Shown here in pieces: positions 49,973 to 59,190 of a stretch of DNA of 64,000 nt (the first letter of the stretch is position 1; each line of letters begins with the position of its first letter). The stretch is from Sphingomonas sp. (lineage in GTDB: Bacteria; Pseudomonadota; Alphaproteobacteria; Sphingomonadales; Sphingomonadaceae), in NCBI RefSeq assembly GCF_003248515.1, contig NZ_QFOB01000001.1:124001-188000 (forward strand). The letters are read 5' to 3'. The translations under genes and the position numbers were made by a program. The notes under the pieces were generated by a model. That model did no database searches. It saw nothing but the letters and a program-made list of their open reading frames with translations, and was not told the DNA's origin.

Positions 49973-50970
49973 AGCGCGGCGATGGCGGCAGCCAGCGCCG
50001 CGACCTCCCCCGGATCGCTCGCCCAATGGGTGACGAGGCGGATCTCGCCCTCCGCCCAATCGTAGAAATCAAAGCCCCGGGCGCGCAGCGCCGCCGCCTC
50101 CGCCGCGTCCGCCCTCAGGAAGACCTCATTCGCCTGCACGGGATGCAGCAGCCGGGCGCCCGCCGCCCCCGCCAGCATCGCAGCCGCCCGATTGGCCGAG
50201 CGCGCCGTTTCCAGCCACACGTCTCCCTCCAGCATGGCGTGGATCTGCGCCGCCAGATAGCGCCCCTTGGAGAGCAGATGGCCCGCGCGCTTGCGGCGGC
50301 GCTTCGTATCCTCGGCCAGCTTCGTATCGAAGAAGATCAGCGCCTCCGCCGAAAGCCCGCCCGTCTTCACGAAACCGAAGCTCAGCACGTCCACGCCCGC
50401 ATCGCAGGTCAGCTCCGCCGGCGTGCAGCCAAGATGCGCCACCGCATTGGCGAAGCGCGCGCCATCCATGTGAAAGCCCCAGCCCCGCGCCCGGGCGAGC
50501 GCGCCCAGCGCCGCCACCTCATCCGGCGAATAGACGCAGCCATATTCGCTGGCATTGGTGATCGAAAGCGCGCGCGGCTGCACGCGATGCACGTCGCTGG
50601 CGATCGCATCCGCCGTCGCCGCCACCGTCACAGGCGTCACCTTCGCGCCCGCCCCCTCGCACAGCAGCAGCTTGGCACCATGCGTGAAGAATTCGGGCGC
50701 GCCGCATTCGTCATTCTGGACATGGGCATCCCGGTGGCAGAGCACGCCGCCGAAGGGCGGGCAGAGCGCGGCCAGCGCCAGCGCATTGGCCGCCGTGCCG
50801 GTCGGGACCCAGAGCGCCGCCACATCCCGCCCGAACAAGGCGGAGAAGCGCGCGTCCAGCGCCTTGCTCAGGGCATCGCCGTCATAGGCCGTGTCCACCT
50901 GATCGGCGGCCTGCATCGCGGCGAAGACGGCGGGATGGACGGGGGCGGCATTGTCGGAGAAGAAGCGCAT
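49969..50970 (-). CDS. ltaE: Low-specificity L-threonine aldolase
   Basis: This 333-residue PLP enzyme cleaves threonine or allo-threonine to glycine and acetaldehyde. It has the N-terminal FFSDNAAPVHPAVFAAM, FVPTGTAAN-like LWVPTGTAANALAL, the cofactor region FHMDGARFANAVAH and the PLP lysine in SFGFVKTGGLSAEA. Beta-eliminating lyase family. It is translationally coupled to the downstream EamA gene. Confidence 0.93.
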   Translation of the reverse strand: MRFFSDNAAPVHPAVFAAMQAADQVDTAYDGDALSKALDARFSALFGRDVAALWVPTGTAANALALAALCPPFGGVLCHRDAHVQNDECGAPEFFTHGAKLLLCEGAGAKVTPVTVAATADAIASDVHRVQPRALSITNASEYGCVYSPDEVAALGALARARGWGFHMDGARFANAVAHLGCTPAELTCDAGVDVLSFGFVKTGGLSAEALIFFDTKLAEDTKRRRKRAGHLLSKGRYLAAQIHAMLEGDVWLETARSANRAAAMLAGAAGARLLHPVQANEVFLRADAAEAAALRARGFDFYDWAEGEIRLVTHWASDPGEVAALAAAIAAL

Positions 50971-51016
50971 GGTTTCCGGCTTGGAACCGCCCCCCGCCCC
51001 AAGTCAACAAAGCGAA

Positions 51017-52762
51017 ATGCCGATGCGCTTCCTTCTCCCGTTTCTCGCCCTGCTCGCCGCTGCCCCGGCCTTTTCGGCAAGCCCCGCCGACACGGCGTTC
51101 GAGGCGCTGGCGAAGGAGGATCAGGATTGGTCGCAGGCCGATCGCGGCCTGATCGACGGCGAGGATGACGACCGGATCGCCCCCCGCCTGCCGGACGTGA
51201 CGCCGCCCGCGCAGGCGAAGCGCCTCGCCACGCTGGAGGGATACGCCCGCCGCCTCGCCGCGATCGATCCGAACGCCCTCGGCGAGGGGCGCCGCACCGA
51301 CGCGGCCATCTATCGTTATCAGCTCGATACGCGCATCGCCCGCCTGCGCTTCCGCAACTGGGAGATGCCGTTCAATTCCGACAGCAGCTTCTGGGGCAAT
51401 CTCGGCTACACGGCCGGCCGCGATTTTCGCACCGAGGCGGATTATCGCAACTGGATCGCCCAGCTGCGTCAGCTGCCCGCCTGGTTTGCGGACCAGACCG
51501 TAAACATGCGCGCCGGCATGGCGCGCGGCTTCACCCCGCCCCGGATGACACTGGCCGGTCGGGAAGCCTCGCTGGACGCGATCGCCGACGCGGCGGATCC
51601 CACGGCCACCAGCCTCTACAAGCCCTTCGCGAAGATGCCCGCCGGCATGGCGCCGGCCACCGCCGCCGGGCTGCGCACGGAGGCGGCCGAGGCGATCCGC
51701 GCCGCCATCCCGGCCTATCGGGCGCTGCGTGGCTTCGTGAAGGCCGATTATATCCCGAAGGCGCGCACCACCCTTTCGGCCGCAGCCCTTCCCGATGGCG
51801 AAGCCTTCTATCGCGCCCAGATCGCCGAATATGCCACCGTCGCGATGACGCCCGCCGAAATCCACCGGATCGGGCTCACGGAAATGGCCGCGATCCGCGC
51901 GCGCATGGCGGGAGTGATGGCCGAAACCGGCTTTCAGGGCGATTTCCCTGCCTTCCTGGGCTTCCTGCGCACCGATCCGCGCTTCTACGCGAAGACGCCG
52001 GAGGACCTGCTGAAGCAGGCCGCGTGGATCGCCAAGCAGATGGACGGCAAGGCCGCCACCTACTTCGGCCACCTGCCCCGCCGCCGCTTCGCGATCGTAC
52101 CGGTGCCGGCCGACATCGCGCCTTTCTACACGGCGGGGCGCGGCGGCGACGGCATCTACCTGCTCAACACCTATGATCTTCCCTCGCGCCCGCTTTACCA
52201 GCTCGCCGCCCTCACCCTCCACGAATCCGCGCCGGGCCACGCCTTCCAGATCCCGCTCGCCCGCGAGAACAGGGATCGCCTGCCCTTCCGCCGCAATCTC
52301 TACATCTCGGCCTATGGCGAGGGCTGGGCGCTCTATTGCGAAACCCTGGGCGAGGAGATGGGCCTTTACGAGACGCCCTATGATCGCTTCGGCATGCTTT
52401 CCTATCAGGCGTGGCGCGCGGCGCGGCTGGTGATCGACACGGGGCTGCATTCGATGGGCTGGAGCCGGGAGCAGGCACAGGCCTATCTGCGCGACAATAC
52501 CGCCCTCTCCCAGCACGAGATCGAGACGGAGGTGGATCGCTACATCAGCTGGCCGGGGCAGGCCCTTTCTTATTATCTGGGCGAAATGGCGATCCGGCAG
52601 GGCCGCGCGAAGGCCGAGAAGGCGCTCGGCCCGAAATTCAACATCCGCGCCTTCCACGACATGATCCTGGCACTGGGATCGGTGCCGCTGCCCGTGCTGG
52701 ATCAGGCGGTGGACGGCTTCATCGCCAAAGGCGGGATCGGCCCCTATCCCGACGAGGAATGA
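51017..52762 (+). CDS. DUF885 family exported metallohydrolase
   Basis: This 581-residue protein has a signal peptide (FLLPFLALLAAAPAFSAS). The DUF885 fold carries the zinc-peptidase-like motif LHESAPGHAFQ and a downstream YGEGWALYCETLGEEMG, giving HExxxGH plus glutamate ligands. Two ATGs six bases apart (51017, 51023) are possible starts. The family is distantly related to carboxypeptidases. Its substrate is unknown. Divergent from ltaE. Confidence 0.88.
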   Translation: MPMRFLLPFLALLAAAPAFSASPADTAFEALAKEDQDWSQADRGLIDGEDDDRIAPRLPDVTPPAQAKRLATLEGYARRLAAIDPNALGEGRRTDAAIYRYQLDTRIARLRFRNWEMPFNSDSSFWGNLGYTAGRDFRTEADYRNWIAQLRQLPAWFADQTVNMRAGMARGFTPPRMTLAGREASLDAIADAADPTATSLYKPFAKMPAGMAPATAAGLRTEAAEAIRAAIPAYRALRGFVKADYIPKARTTLSAAALPDGEAFYRAQIAEYATVAMTPAEIHRIGLTEMAAIRARMAGVMAETGFQGDFPAFLGFLRTDPRFYAKTPEDLLKQAAWIAKQMDGKAATYFGHLPRRRFAIVPVPADIAPFYTAGRGGDGIYLLNTYDLPSRPLYQLAALTLHESAPGHAFQIPLARENRDRLPFRRNLYISAYGEGWALYCETLGEEMGLYETPYDRFGMLSYQAWRAARLVIDTGLHSMGWSREQAQAYLRDNTALSQHEIETEVDRYISWPGQALSYYLGEMAIRQGRAKAEKALGPKFNIRAFHDMILALGSVPLPVLDQAVDGFIAKGGIGPYPDEE

Positions 52763-52817
52763 GCGCAACGCGGGGACGCTCCGGGCGTTTCCGCTCCATC
52801 GGACGATGGAGAGCGAA

Positions 52818-53117
52818 ATGCCCCAGGGTGACAAGAGCGCTTACACCGACAAGCAGAAGCGCAAGGCGCGACATATCGAGAAAAGCTATGAGGCGCGCGG
52901 CACGCCGAGGAAGGAGGCCGTGGCCCGCGCCTGGGCGACGGTGAACAGGGAATCGGGCGGCGGCAACAAGTCCGGCTCCGGGCGCGGCACGCCCGATACG
53001 CATGTTTCCTCCTCGCGCGGCGGGCGCGCACACAAGTCCGGCTCGCCCGAGCAGCGCTCGGCCGCCGCGCGCAAGGGATGGGATACGCGAAGGCGGAAGG
53101 CGGCGGCGGAAGGCTGA
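52818..53117 (+). CDS. Small basic plasmid-stabilization-like protein
   Basis: This 99-residue lysine/arginine/serine-rich protein (MPQGDKSAYTDKQKRKARHI; EAVARAWATVNRESGGGNKS) belongs to a common proteobacterial group often labelled plasmid stabilization protein. The name has little experimental support as far as I know. ATG 52818 follows a GGAGAG ribosome site; an upstream in-frame ATG at 52806 lacks one. The C-terminal half is probably disordered. Nucleic-acid binding is plausible from charge. Confidence 0.8.
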   Translation: MPQGDKSAYTDKQKRKARHIEKSYEARGTPRKEAVARAWATVNRESGGGNKSGSGRGTPDTHVSSSRGGRAHKSGSPEQRSAAARKGWDTRRRKAAAEG

Positions 53118-53221
53118 CCACGCACCTCAGCCCCCTCCGTTCGTCCCGACGGAGCGAGGGACAGGCGCGGACAAGCCGCAAAGGGTTCACCCCCCGGCCC
53201 TCTGCCGCTAAGGGCCGGCGC

Positions 53222-54094
53222 ATGACCAGCCACGCCCCGAATCCGGATCTCCTCGCCAAGGCCGAGACGCTCGCCGAGGCGCTGCCTTATATGCAGCGTT
53301 ATGCGGGCCAGACCTTCGTCGTGAAATATGGCGGTCACGCCATGGGCAATGCCGAGGCCGCGACCGATTTCGCCGAGGATGTGGTGCTGCTGAAGGCCGT
53401 CGGCATCAATCCCATCGTCGTGCATGGCGGCGGCCCGCAGATCGGCGCGATGCTGAAGGCGCAGGGGATCGAGAGCCGCTTCGTCGATGGCCTGCGCGTG
53501 ACGGACGCGCCCACGATGAAGACGGCCGAGATGGTCCTGTCCGGCGCGATCAACAAGGAGATCGTCTCCTGGATCAGCCGCGCGGGCGGCCGCGCCGTGG
53601 GCATTTCCGGCAAGGATGGCCGCCTCGTCACGGTCGAGAAGGTACAGCACCCGACCGACGATCTCGGCTTCGTCGGCGAACCCGACGATATCGACACGCG
53701 CGTGCTGGATACCATCTCCAAGGCGGGCATGATCCCGGTCGTGGCGCCGATCGGTGTGGGACCGGATGGCGAGACCTACAATATCAATGCCGATACGATG
53801 GCCGGCGCGCTCGCCATCGCCACCGGCGCCGAACGCCTGTTCCTGCTGACGGACGTGGCCGGCGTGCTGGACAAGCAGAAGAATCTCATCCCCGATCTCA
53901 CGCCCAGCCAGATCAAGATGCTGCGCGTGGATGGCACCATCTCCGGCGGCATGATCCCGAAGCTGGAGACGTGCATCGATGCGGTGGAAGGCGGCGTCGA
54001 TGCCGCCGTCATCCTCGATGGCCGCGTGCCGCATGCCATGCTGATCGAGATCTTCACGAAGCAGGGTGCGGGCACGCTGGTGCGCCAGGGTTAG
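53222..54094 (+). CDS. argB: Acetylglutamate kinase
   Basis: This 290-residue amino-acid kinase phosphorylates N-acetylglutamate in arginine synthesis. It has the ATP/substrate loops FVVKYGGHAMGN and IVVHGGGPQIGAML, and LLTDVAGVLDKQKNLIPDLT later. ATG 53222 is selected as the normal N-terminus; the frame is open further upstream. The length and the N-terminal helix suggest the arginine-inhibited hexameric type. Confidence 0.97.
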   Translation: MTSHAPNPDLLAKAETLAEALPYMQRYAGQTFVVKYGGHAMGNAEAATDFAEDVVLLKAVGINPIVVHGGGPQIGAMLKAQGIESRFVDGLRVTDAPTMKTAEMVLSGAINKEIVSWISRAGGRAVGISGKDGRLVTVEKVQHPTDDLGFVGEPDDIDTRVLDTISKAGMIPVVAPIGVGPDGETYNINADTMAGALAIATGAERLFLLTDVAGVLDKQKNLIPDLTPSQIKMLRVDGTISGGMIPKLETCIDAVEGGVDAAVILDGRVPHAMLIEIFTKQGAGTLVRQG

Positions 54095-54175
54095 GGCCCT
54101 CTGGAATTAACCTTGGCCGATACCGATGTTATAGGCCACTAAGACACCTCCCTCGAACGCCGGACCCTGCCGCCC

Positions 54176-54475
54176 ATGATCATGCTTCTCCAGATCCTCG
54201 ATCTGCTGCTGTCGGTGCTGATGTGGATCATCATCATCCAGGCGGTGCTTTCCTGGCTCGTCGCGTTCAACGTGGTGAACACCTCCAATGATTTCGTCCG
54301 CCAGGTGCTGTTCGCGCTCGGCCGGATGACGGAGCCCTTCTATCGGCCGATCCGGCGGATCCTGCCCGATTTCGGCGCGCTCGATTTTTCGCCGCTGGTG
54401 GTGCTGCTCATCATCAATATCCTGCGATCGATCGTGATTCCGCGTCTGGCCATGTCGATGGCGGGGCTGGGCTGA
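54176..54475 (+). CDS. yggT: YggT family membrane protein
   Basis: This 99-residue protein has two hydrophobic segments (LLQILDLLLSVLMWIIIIQA; FSPLVVLLIINILRSIVI) and the family pattern RMTEPFYRPIRRILPDFGAL. The YggT family has been linked to osmotic tolerance and cell division, without clear mechanism. It is placed between argB and folD, all on the plus strand. Confidence 0.92.
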   Translation: MIMLLQILDLLLSVLMWIIIIQAVLSWLVAFNVVNTSNDFVRQVLFALGRMTEPFYRPIRRILPDFGALDFSPLVVLLIINILRSIVIPRLAMSMAGLG

Positions 54476-54482
54476 GGCGGAC

Positions 54483-55373
54483 GTGAGCGCGCGCATCATC
54501 GACGGCAAGGCCTTCGCCGCCTCGCTTCGCACCCGCGTCGGCCGCTTTGCCGCCGATTTCGCCGCCGCCGCCGGCCGCCCCGCCGGGCTGGCCGTCGTGC
54601 TCGTGGGCGAGGATCCGGCGAGTTCGGTCTATGTGCGCTCAAAGGAACGCGCGTCCGTCCAGGCCAATATCGCCGGCAGCGTCCACCGCCTGCCCGCGAC
54701 GACCACGCAGGATGAATTGCTCGCGCTGGTCGCCCGGCTGAATGCCGATTCCGGCGTCGATGGCATTCTCGTCCAGCTCCCCCTGCCGCCGCAGATCAAC
54801 ACGCAGGCGATCATCGCCGCGATCGATCCGAACAAGGATGTGGACGGTTTCCACCCGGTCAATGCCGGCCGGCTCGCCAGTGGCCTGCACGGCTTCGTGC
54901 CCTGCACGCCGCTCGGCTGCCTGATGCTGCTCAAGGATCAGCTCGGCAGCCTGTCCGGCCTTGAAGCGGTGGTCGTCGGCCGCTCGAACATCGTCGGCAA
55001 GCCGATGGCGCAATTGCTGCTGGCCGAAAGCTGCACCGTGACGATCGCGCACAGCCGCACGCGCGATCTTCCCGCCACCGTGCGCCGCGCCGATATCGTC
55101 GTCGCCGCCGTCGGCGTGCCGGAACTGATCCGGGGCGACTGGATCAGGCCGGGCGCGATCGTGATCGATGTGGGCATCAACCGGATCGATCTGCCGGATG
55201 GCGGCACGAAGCTGGTGGGCGACGTCGCGTTCGACGAAGCGGTGGAGATCGCGGGCGCGATCACGCCGGTGCCGGGCGGCGTCGGCCCGATGACGATCGC
55301 GGTTTTGCTGCGCAACACGATCGTCGCCGCGCATCGCAATGCGGGGGTCGCGCTGGAAAAGGGCGCGTTGTGA
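54483..55373 (+). CDS. folD: Bifunctional methylene-THF dehydrogenase/methenyl-THF cyclohydrolase
   Basis: This 296-residue FolD interconverts one-carbon folates. It has catalytic YVRSKERASVQANIAG, VQLPLPPQIN, DGFHPVNAGRL and the NADP-binding VVVGRSNIVGKPMAQLLLAE. The GTG start follows the yggT stop by 7 bp with a purine-rich site. The 3' end overlaps the next gene by GTGA. Confidence 0.97.
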   Translation: MSARIIDGKAFAASLRTRVGRFAADFAAAAGRPAGLAVVLVGEDPASSVYVRSKERASVQANIAGSVHRLPATTTQDELLALVARLNADSGVDGILVQLPLPPQINTQAIIAAIDPNKDVDGFHPVNAGRLASGLHGFVPCTPLGCLMLLKDQLGSLSGLEAVVVGRSNIVGKPMAQLLLAESCTVTIAHSRTRDLPATVRRADIVVAAVGVPELIRGDWIRPGAIVIDVGINRIDLPDGGTKLVGDVAFDEAVEIAGAITPVPGGVGPMTIAVLLRNTIVAAHRNAGVALEKGAL

Positions 55374-55960
55374 TCGGGCTCCTGCTCGCCGCCGGGATCG
55401 CGGCCGGCCAGCCTGTGGAGCAGGCCGAGCGCGCCTTCGCCTCGGCCGCGCAGACCGATGGCCAGTGGACCGCCTTTCGCCGCTTCATGGCGCCCGGCGC
55501 GCTGATCCTGACGGACGGCCCCGTCGATGCCGCGAAATTCCTGGCCCCGTTGAAGGATCCGCGCGTCGCGATCATGTGGTGGCCGGCCCGCACCGTCACG
55601 TCGTGCGACGGCAGCCTGGCTTTCTCCACCGGGCCGTGGCGCTCGGCCAGGGGCCATGGCCGTTTCCTCACCATCTGGCAGCGCCAGCCCGATGGCGGCT
55701 GGAAATGGCTCTATGACGGCGGCGGCGCGGACGAGCCGGGCGGCAGCCTTGCCGGCGATCGGGCCTTCGCCACGCGCGGCGTCCGCTGCCGCCGCCTTCC
55801 GCCCCCGCCCGAAATGCCCGGCGCGCTCGCCGGTGGCGCCTCGCGCGATGGCTCGCTGCGCTGGAGCCTCACGAAGGATGGCGTGGCCTACAGGATGCGC
55901 GTGCTCGCCTCGGTGACGGGCCGGTGGGAGATCGTCGCCGATCGCGTTGTAGGCACATGA
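55370..55960 (+). CDS. Exported hypothetical protein, possibly NTF2-like
   Basis: This 196-residue protein has a weak N-terminal leader (IGLLLAAGIAAGQP). The next part (EQAERAFASAAQTDGQWTAF ... FMAPGALILTDGP) resembles DUF4440/SnoaL-like domains. WWPARTVTSCDGSLAFSTGP and GRFLTIWQRQPDGGWKWLYD support a small beta-rich fold. It lies between folD and marC with 4-bp overlaps on both sides. I cannot assign a function. Confidence 0.75.
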   Translation: MIGLLLAAGIAAGQPVEQAERAFASAAQTDGQWTAFRRFMAPGALILTDGPVDAAKFLAPLKDPRVAIMWWPARTVTSCDGSLAFSTGPWRSARGHGRFLTIWQRQPDGGWKWLYDGGGADEPGGSLAGDRAFATRGVRCRRLPPPPEMPGALAGGASRDGSLRWSLTKDGVAYRMRVLASVTGRWEIVADRVVGT

Positions 55961-56589
55961 TTACCCTGTTCATCTCCGCCTTCGTCACCTTCTTCCTCGT
56001 GATCGATCCGCTCGGCTGCGCCCCCATCTATGCGGGGCTCTCGCGCGGGGCCGGCCCGCGCCAGCGGCGCGCGATGGCGATCCGCGCCACGCTGATCGCA
56101 AGCGCGATCCTGATGGTCTTCGCGATCGTGGGAGAGCCATTGCTGCGGGCGCTCGGCATCAGCCTGGAGGCGTTTCGCGTCGCCGGCGGCATCATGCTGT
56201 TCCTGATCGCGTTGGAAATGGTGTTCGAGAAACGCACCGAGCGGCGCGAGGGCCGCGCCGAGGAGATCGCCAAGCGCGCCGAGGCCGAACATCGCGAGAT
56301 CGAGGACATTTCCGTCTTCCCGATGGCGATCCCGATGATCGCCGGCCCCGGATCGATCGCCACCGTGATGCTCTTCGCCTCGCACAATCACGGCCTCGCG
56401 CTCGTTACGGTGCTGGCCGCGCTCGTCACGGTGATGGGGCTGATGGCGCTCGCCCTGCTCGCCGCCGGGCCGATCATGCGCGTGCTGGGCGCCCGGATCG
56501 AAGCGGTCATCACACGTATGCTGGGCGTGATCCTGGCGGCACTCGCCACGCAGTTCGTGGTGGACGGACTGAAGGCAAGCTTCGGCTGA
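55957..56589 (+). CDS. MarC family integral membrane protein
   Basis: This 210-residue protein with six TM helices has the MarC/YchE pattern (FFLVIDPLGCAPIYAGLSRG; EDISVFPMAIPMIAGPGSIA). ATG 55957 overlaps the preceding stop by ATGA. MarC was once associated with antibiotic resistance but its transport function remains undefined. Confidence 0.92.
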   Translation: MITLFISAFVTFFLVIDPLGCAPIYAGLSRGAGPRQRRAMAIRATLIASAILMVFAIVGEPLLRALGISLEAFRVAGGIMLFLIALEMVFEKRTERREGRAEEIAKRAEAEHREIEDISVFPMAIPMIAGPGSIATVMLFASHNHGLALVTVLAALVTVMGLMALALLAAGPIMRVLGARIEAVITRMLGVILAALATQFVVDGLKASFG

Positions 56590-56659
56590 TCCGGGCCGGC
56601 CGGCTCCTCGGCCCGGCATCCTGAAGCCGGTTGCGGCTCATTCCCCTCGAGCATGCACC

Positions 56660-56738
56660 GTGCTTCGGCGAGGGCCGGAGCGCGGGCCGCAGGGGTATTC
56701 GGTATCGCGGCAACGCTCCGGCCTTCGCCAGAGCGCAG
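56660..56738. repeat. Palindromic intergenic element, copy C
   Basis: Arms GTGCTTCGGCGAGGGCCGGAG (split: GTGCTTCGGCG, AGGGCCGGAG, about 56660-56682) and CGCTCCGGCCTTCGCCAGAG (56714-56733) are inverted repeats with a 31-nt centre. The element sits between convergent marC and the 593-residue membrane protein. It is related to copies A and B. Confidence 0.75.
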
Positions 56739-56805
56739 TAAACCCATGCCGCCCGTGTTCGAAAAGGTCAGGCCCCGATGACCTCCCCCATCTATCGGGT
56801 GTCGC

Positions 56806-58587
56806 TTATCCCACCAGCCGCCAGAGCTTGAACGGCGAATTCTTCGGCAGTTCCACGCGCTCCAGCCACCGGGGCACCGTCCCCCGGTTCAGCTGAATGT
56901 AGAAGCCCTGCTTGTTCTCCGCCGCATAGACGGTGGATTCGCTCATGCCCGGGCACAGCAGCAGCATCGTCGCCCCATGCCGCTTCATCACTTCGTGCGC
57001 CACTTCCGGATCATCGCTGCGGAAGCTGTGCTGCACATCGAGAATGTCGCGCCAGGCGCGATGATAGGGGCCGGCGATCGCGCTGTGATGCGTCACCGCG
57101 ATCAGGCGCGGCCCCAGATCGGTGAAGGTCAGGAAGGTGGCGGGCGGCAGCTGCGCGATCGGCTTCAGCGCCGGCAGCGTCGGGCAGCGCCGGTTCGCCT
57201 GATCCACCTTCTTGCGATAGGCGGTCTTGTGCTCGGGAATCCACTGGATGATGAGCCCCGCGGCCACGCCCGAAACCGCCACGAACGCCGCCACCGATCC
57301 CAGCACGCGCACCGCCATCGTCCGATGGTTGAGCGTCCAGCTCACAAGGGGCTGGCCCAGCGCGGTTGCGCCGATCACGCCCATCAACTGCGATGCCGGC
57401 CCCGCGCGCGTTTGCCACAGCAGCATCAGGAGCGAGAAGAGCGAGAAGAGCGCCACCAGCGTCCAGGGCATGGCCAGCGCCGTGCCCCGCGCGCGCCAGC
57501 GGGCGAAGAGGCTGCCGGCAAACCCCACCACCGAAAGCGCGACGATCGGGATCGAGACGCGCCAGCTATGCTCGTAGAGCGGCTTCGCCTCGCGGATATG
57601 GCTGAACCAGAGCTTCTCGGCCTCGGGCGAGATATGCTCCGGCCGCCCCAGGCATTGCGGCCAGAAATGCACGAAGGCGCCTGCGATCAGGCCGCCCGCC
57701 ACCACGCCCAGCGCCAGCCGCACGGGCAGGGAGCGTACCGGTATCGCCGTCAGCAGCACCAGCGCGGCCCCCGCCTCCAGCAGGGTGGAAAGATAGACGG
57801 GCGTCAGCGCGTCGCACAGCGGCTGGGCGTTGTCGTAGCAGGCGAAGGCCGCATAGCCGGCGGCGGCCCCCGCCGCTAGGCTCGCGCCATAGGCCCGCAA
57901 CCGATCCGCCTGCCCGCCATCCAGCACCCACCACAAGGCGATCAGCGCGCCCGCCGTCGCCAGATAGGGCATCAGTTCCAGCCCGATCGTCAGGCTCACC
58001 GCCGTCGCGATCCCGGTCGTCACACCGCCGCGCGTGCCCTTCGGATCGGCCATGCCGGCCACGGCGACGATGAGCGTCGCCAGTTGCCAGCCATGATGAT
58101 CGATGCGCAGCGGCATCCACATGTTGAGCGTCGCCTGCGCGCACGCCAGGATCGCGGCCCCCAGCACATAGGCCTGCGGCGCGACGAGGCGGCGCACCGT
58201 GAGCATCAGGCCATAAAGCCCCGCGCCCATCGCCAGCAGCGGCGCGATCGCGCAGGCCCAGCGTATCGCCAGTTCCCCGCCCAGGATCGGGCGCAGGAGC
58301 AGGATCAGCCCCGCAATCGGCAGATCCACGATGCGCGACCAGTGGATGGAGATGCCGTCCGGCGGATCGATCCGGTGCTGGCGCAGATCATACCAGCCCT
58401 GCCCGCCCAGCAGCGCGCGCACCTGCGCGAAGCGCATATTGTCGTCCGTGTCGGACAGCGCGAACCAGTGGATCGCATTCCACTTGTAGTGGATCAGCCA
58501 GACGCAGGCGACGAGCCAGAACAGGAGGAACCAGCGCCGCCATTCGGGCGCCGGGTCGTTGCGGTCGGTGGTGATCCAGCTTTCCAT
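56806..58587 (-). CDS. Polytopic membrane protein, GT-C glycosyltransferase/STT3-like
   Basis: This 593-residue protein has about twelve TM helices and a short soluble C-terminal domain. The first external loop contains the acidic motif LSDTDDNMRFAQVRALL, and a later loop MPLRIDHHGWQL recalls the DxxH-type and DHH motifs of STT3-like oligosaccharyltransferases and other GT-C enzymes. The canonical WWDYG is not seen. The divergent neighbour encodes a GtrA-family protein, supporting a role in polyprenyl-linked sugar transfer to surface glycans. Assignment is moderate. Confidence 0.65.
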   Translation of the reverse strand: MESWITTDRNDPAPEWRRWFLLFWLVACVWLIHYKWNAIHWFALSDTDDNMRFAQVRALLGGQGWYDLRQHRIDPPDGISIHWSRIVDLPIAGLILLLRPILGGELAIRWACAIAPLLAMGAGLYGLMLTVRRLVAPQAYVLGAAILACAQATLNMWMPLRIDHHGWQLATLIVAVAGMADPKGTRGGVTTGIATAVSLTIGLELMPYLATAGALIALWWVLDGGQADRLRAYGASLAAGAAAGYAAFACYDNAQPLCDALTPVYLSTLLEAGAALVLLTAIPVRSLPVRLALGVVAGGLIAGAFVHFWPQCLGRPEHISPEAEKLWFSHIREAKPLYEHSWRVSIPIVALSVVGFAGSLFARWRARGTALAMPWTLVALFSLFSLLMLLWQTRAGPASQLMGVIGATALGQPLVSWTLNHRTMAVRVLGSVAAFVAVSGVAAGLIIQWIPEHKTAYRKKVDQANRRCPTLPALKPIAQLPPATFLTFTDLGPRLIAVTHHSAIAGPYHRAWRDILDVQHSFRSDDPEVAHEVMKRHGATMLLLCPGMSESTVYAAENKQGFYIQLNRGTVPRWLERVELPKNSPFKLWRLVG

Positions 58588-58686
58588 CTTCGGCGCCCGC
58601 CTCTAGGGCCTGATCGCCCGGGGTGGAAGCGCCACGCGCGTCCGCGAAGGCGGACGGATGCGAAAGAGCGAGGGTCGATCGATACG

Positions 58687-59124
58687 ATGGCGACGGCGGG
58701 CGGCGAGACGGGCGGCGGCGAAGCGGGTGGCAGCGACGCGGGCAAGGGCAGGCTGCTCGGCCAGCTGATCCGCTACGGCATCAATGGCGTGGTCGTCACC
58801 GGCATCTACACCGCCATCTATGTCGGGCTGGATACGTTCACCCATGCCCCCATCCAGCTCTGCAATCTCGCGGCCTTTCTCGTGTCGGTGGTGGTGGGCT
58901 ACAATCTGCACAGCCGCATCACCTTCGCCGGGCAGGGGGATCGCGGCTGGCGCGCGTGGGTCCGCTTCTTCCTGGCCGCGCTGCCCAGCTTCGCGGTCAA
59001 CGCCTTCTGGACATGGCTGCTCGCCACCTTCCTGCATCTGCCGCACTGGACGGTGCAGATCCCGATCTGGTTCGTCACGCCCTTCATGATCTTCGCGATC
59101 AACCGCTGGTGGGTGTTCAAATAG
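58687..59124 (+). CDS. GtrA-family membrane protein
   Basis: This 145-residue protein has a glycine-rich N-terminus and four TM helices. GtrA motifs are LIRYGINGVVVTGIYTAIYV, NLAAFLVSVVVGYNLHSRIT and FMIFAINRWWVFK. GtrA-like proteins are thought to flip or position polyprenyl-phosphate sugars. ATG 58687 gives a family-like length. The frame is open far upstream but overlaps the divergent gene there. Confidence 0.9.
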   Translation: MATAGGETGGGEAGGSDAGKGRLLGQLIRYGINGVVVTGIYTAIYVGLDTFTHAPIQLCNLAAFLVSVVVGYNLHSRITFAGQGDRGWRAWVRFFLAALPSFAVNAFWTWLLATFLHLPHWTVQIPIWFVTPFMIFAINRWWVFK

Positions 59125-59190
59125 CGGACGACCGACGCGTACCCTGAGGGCCGGGCTTCCACTCCCGCGCCTGGCGCGTCTTCGGAATCG

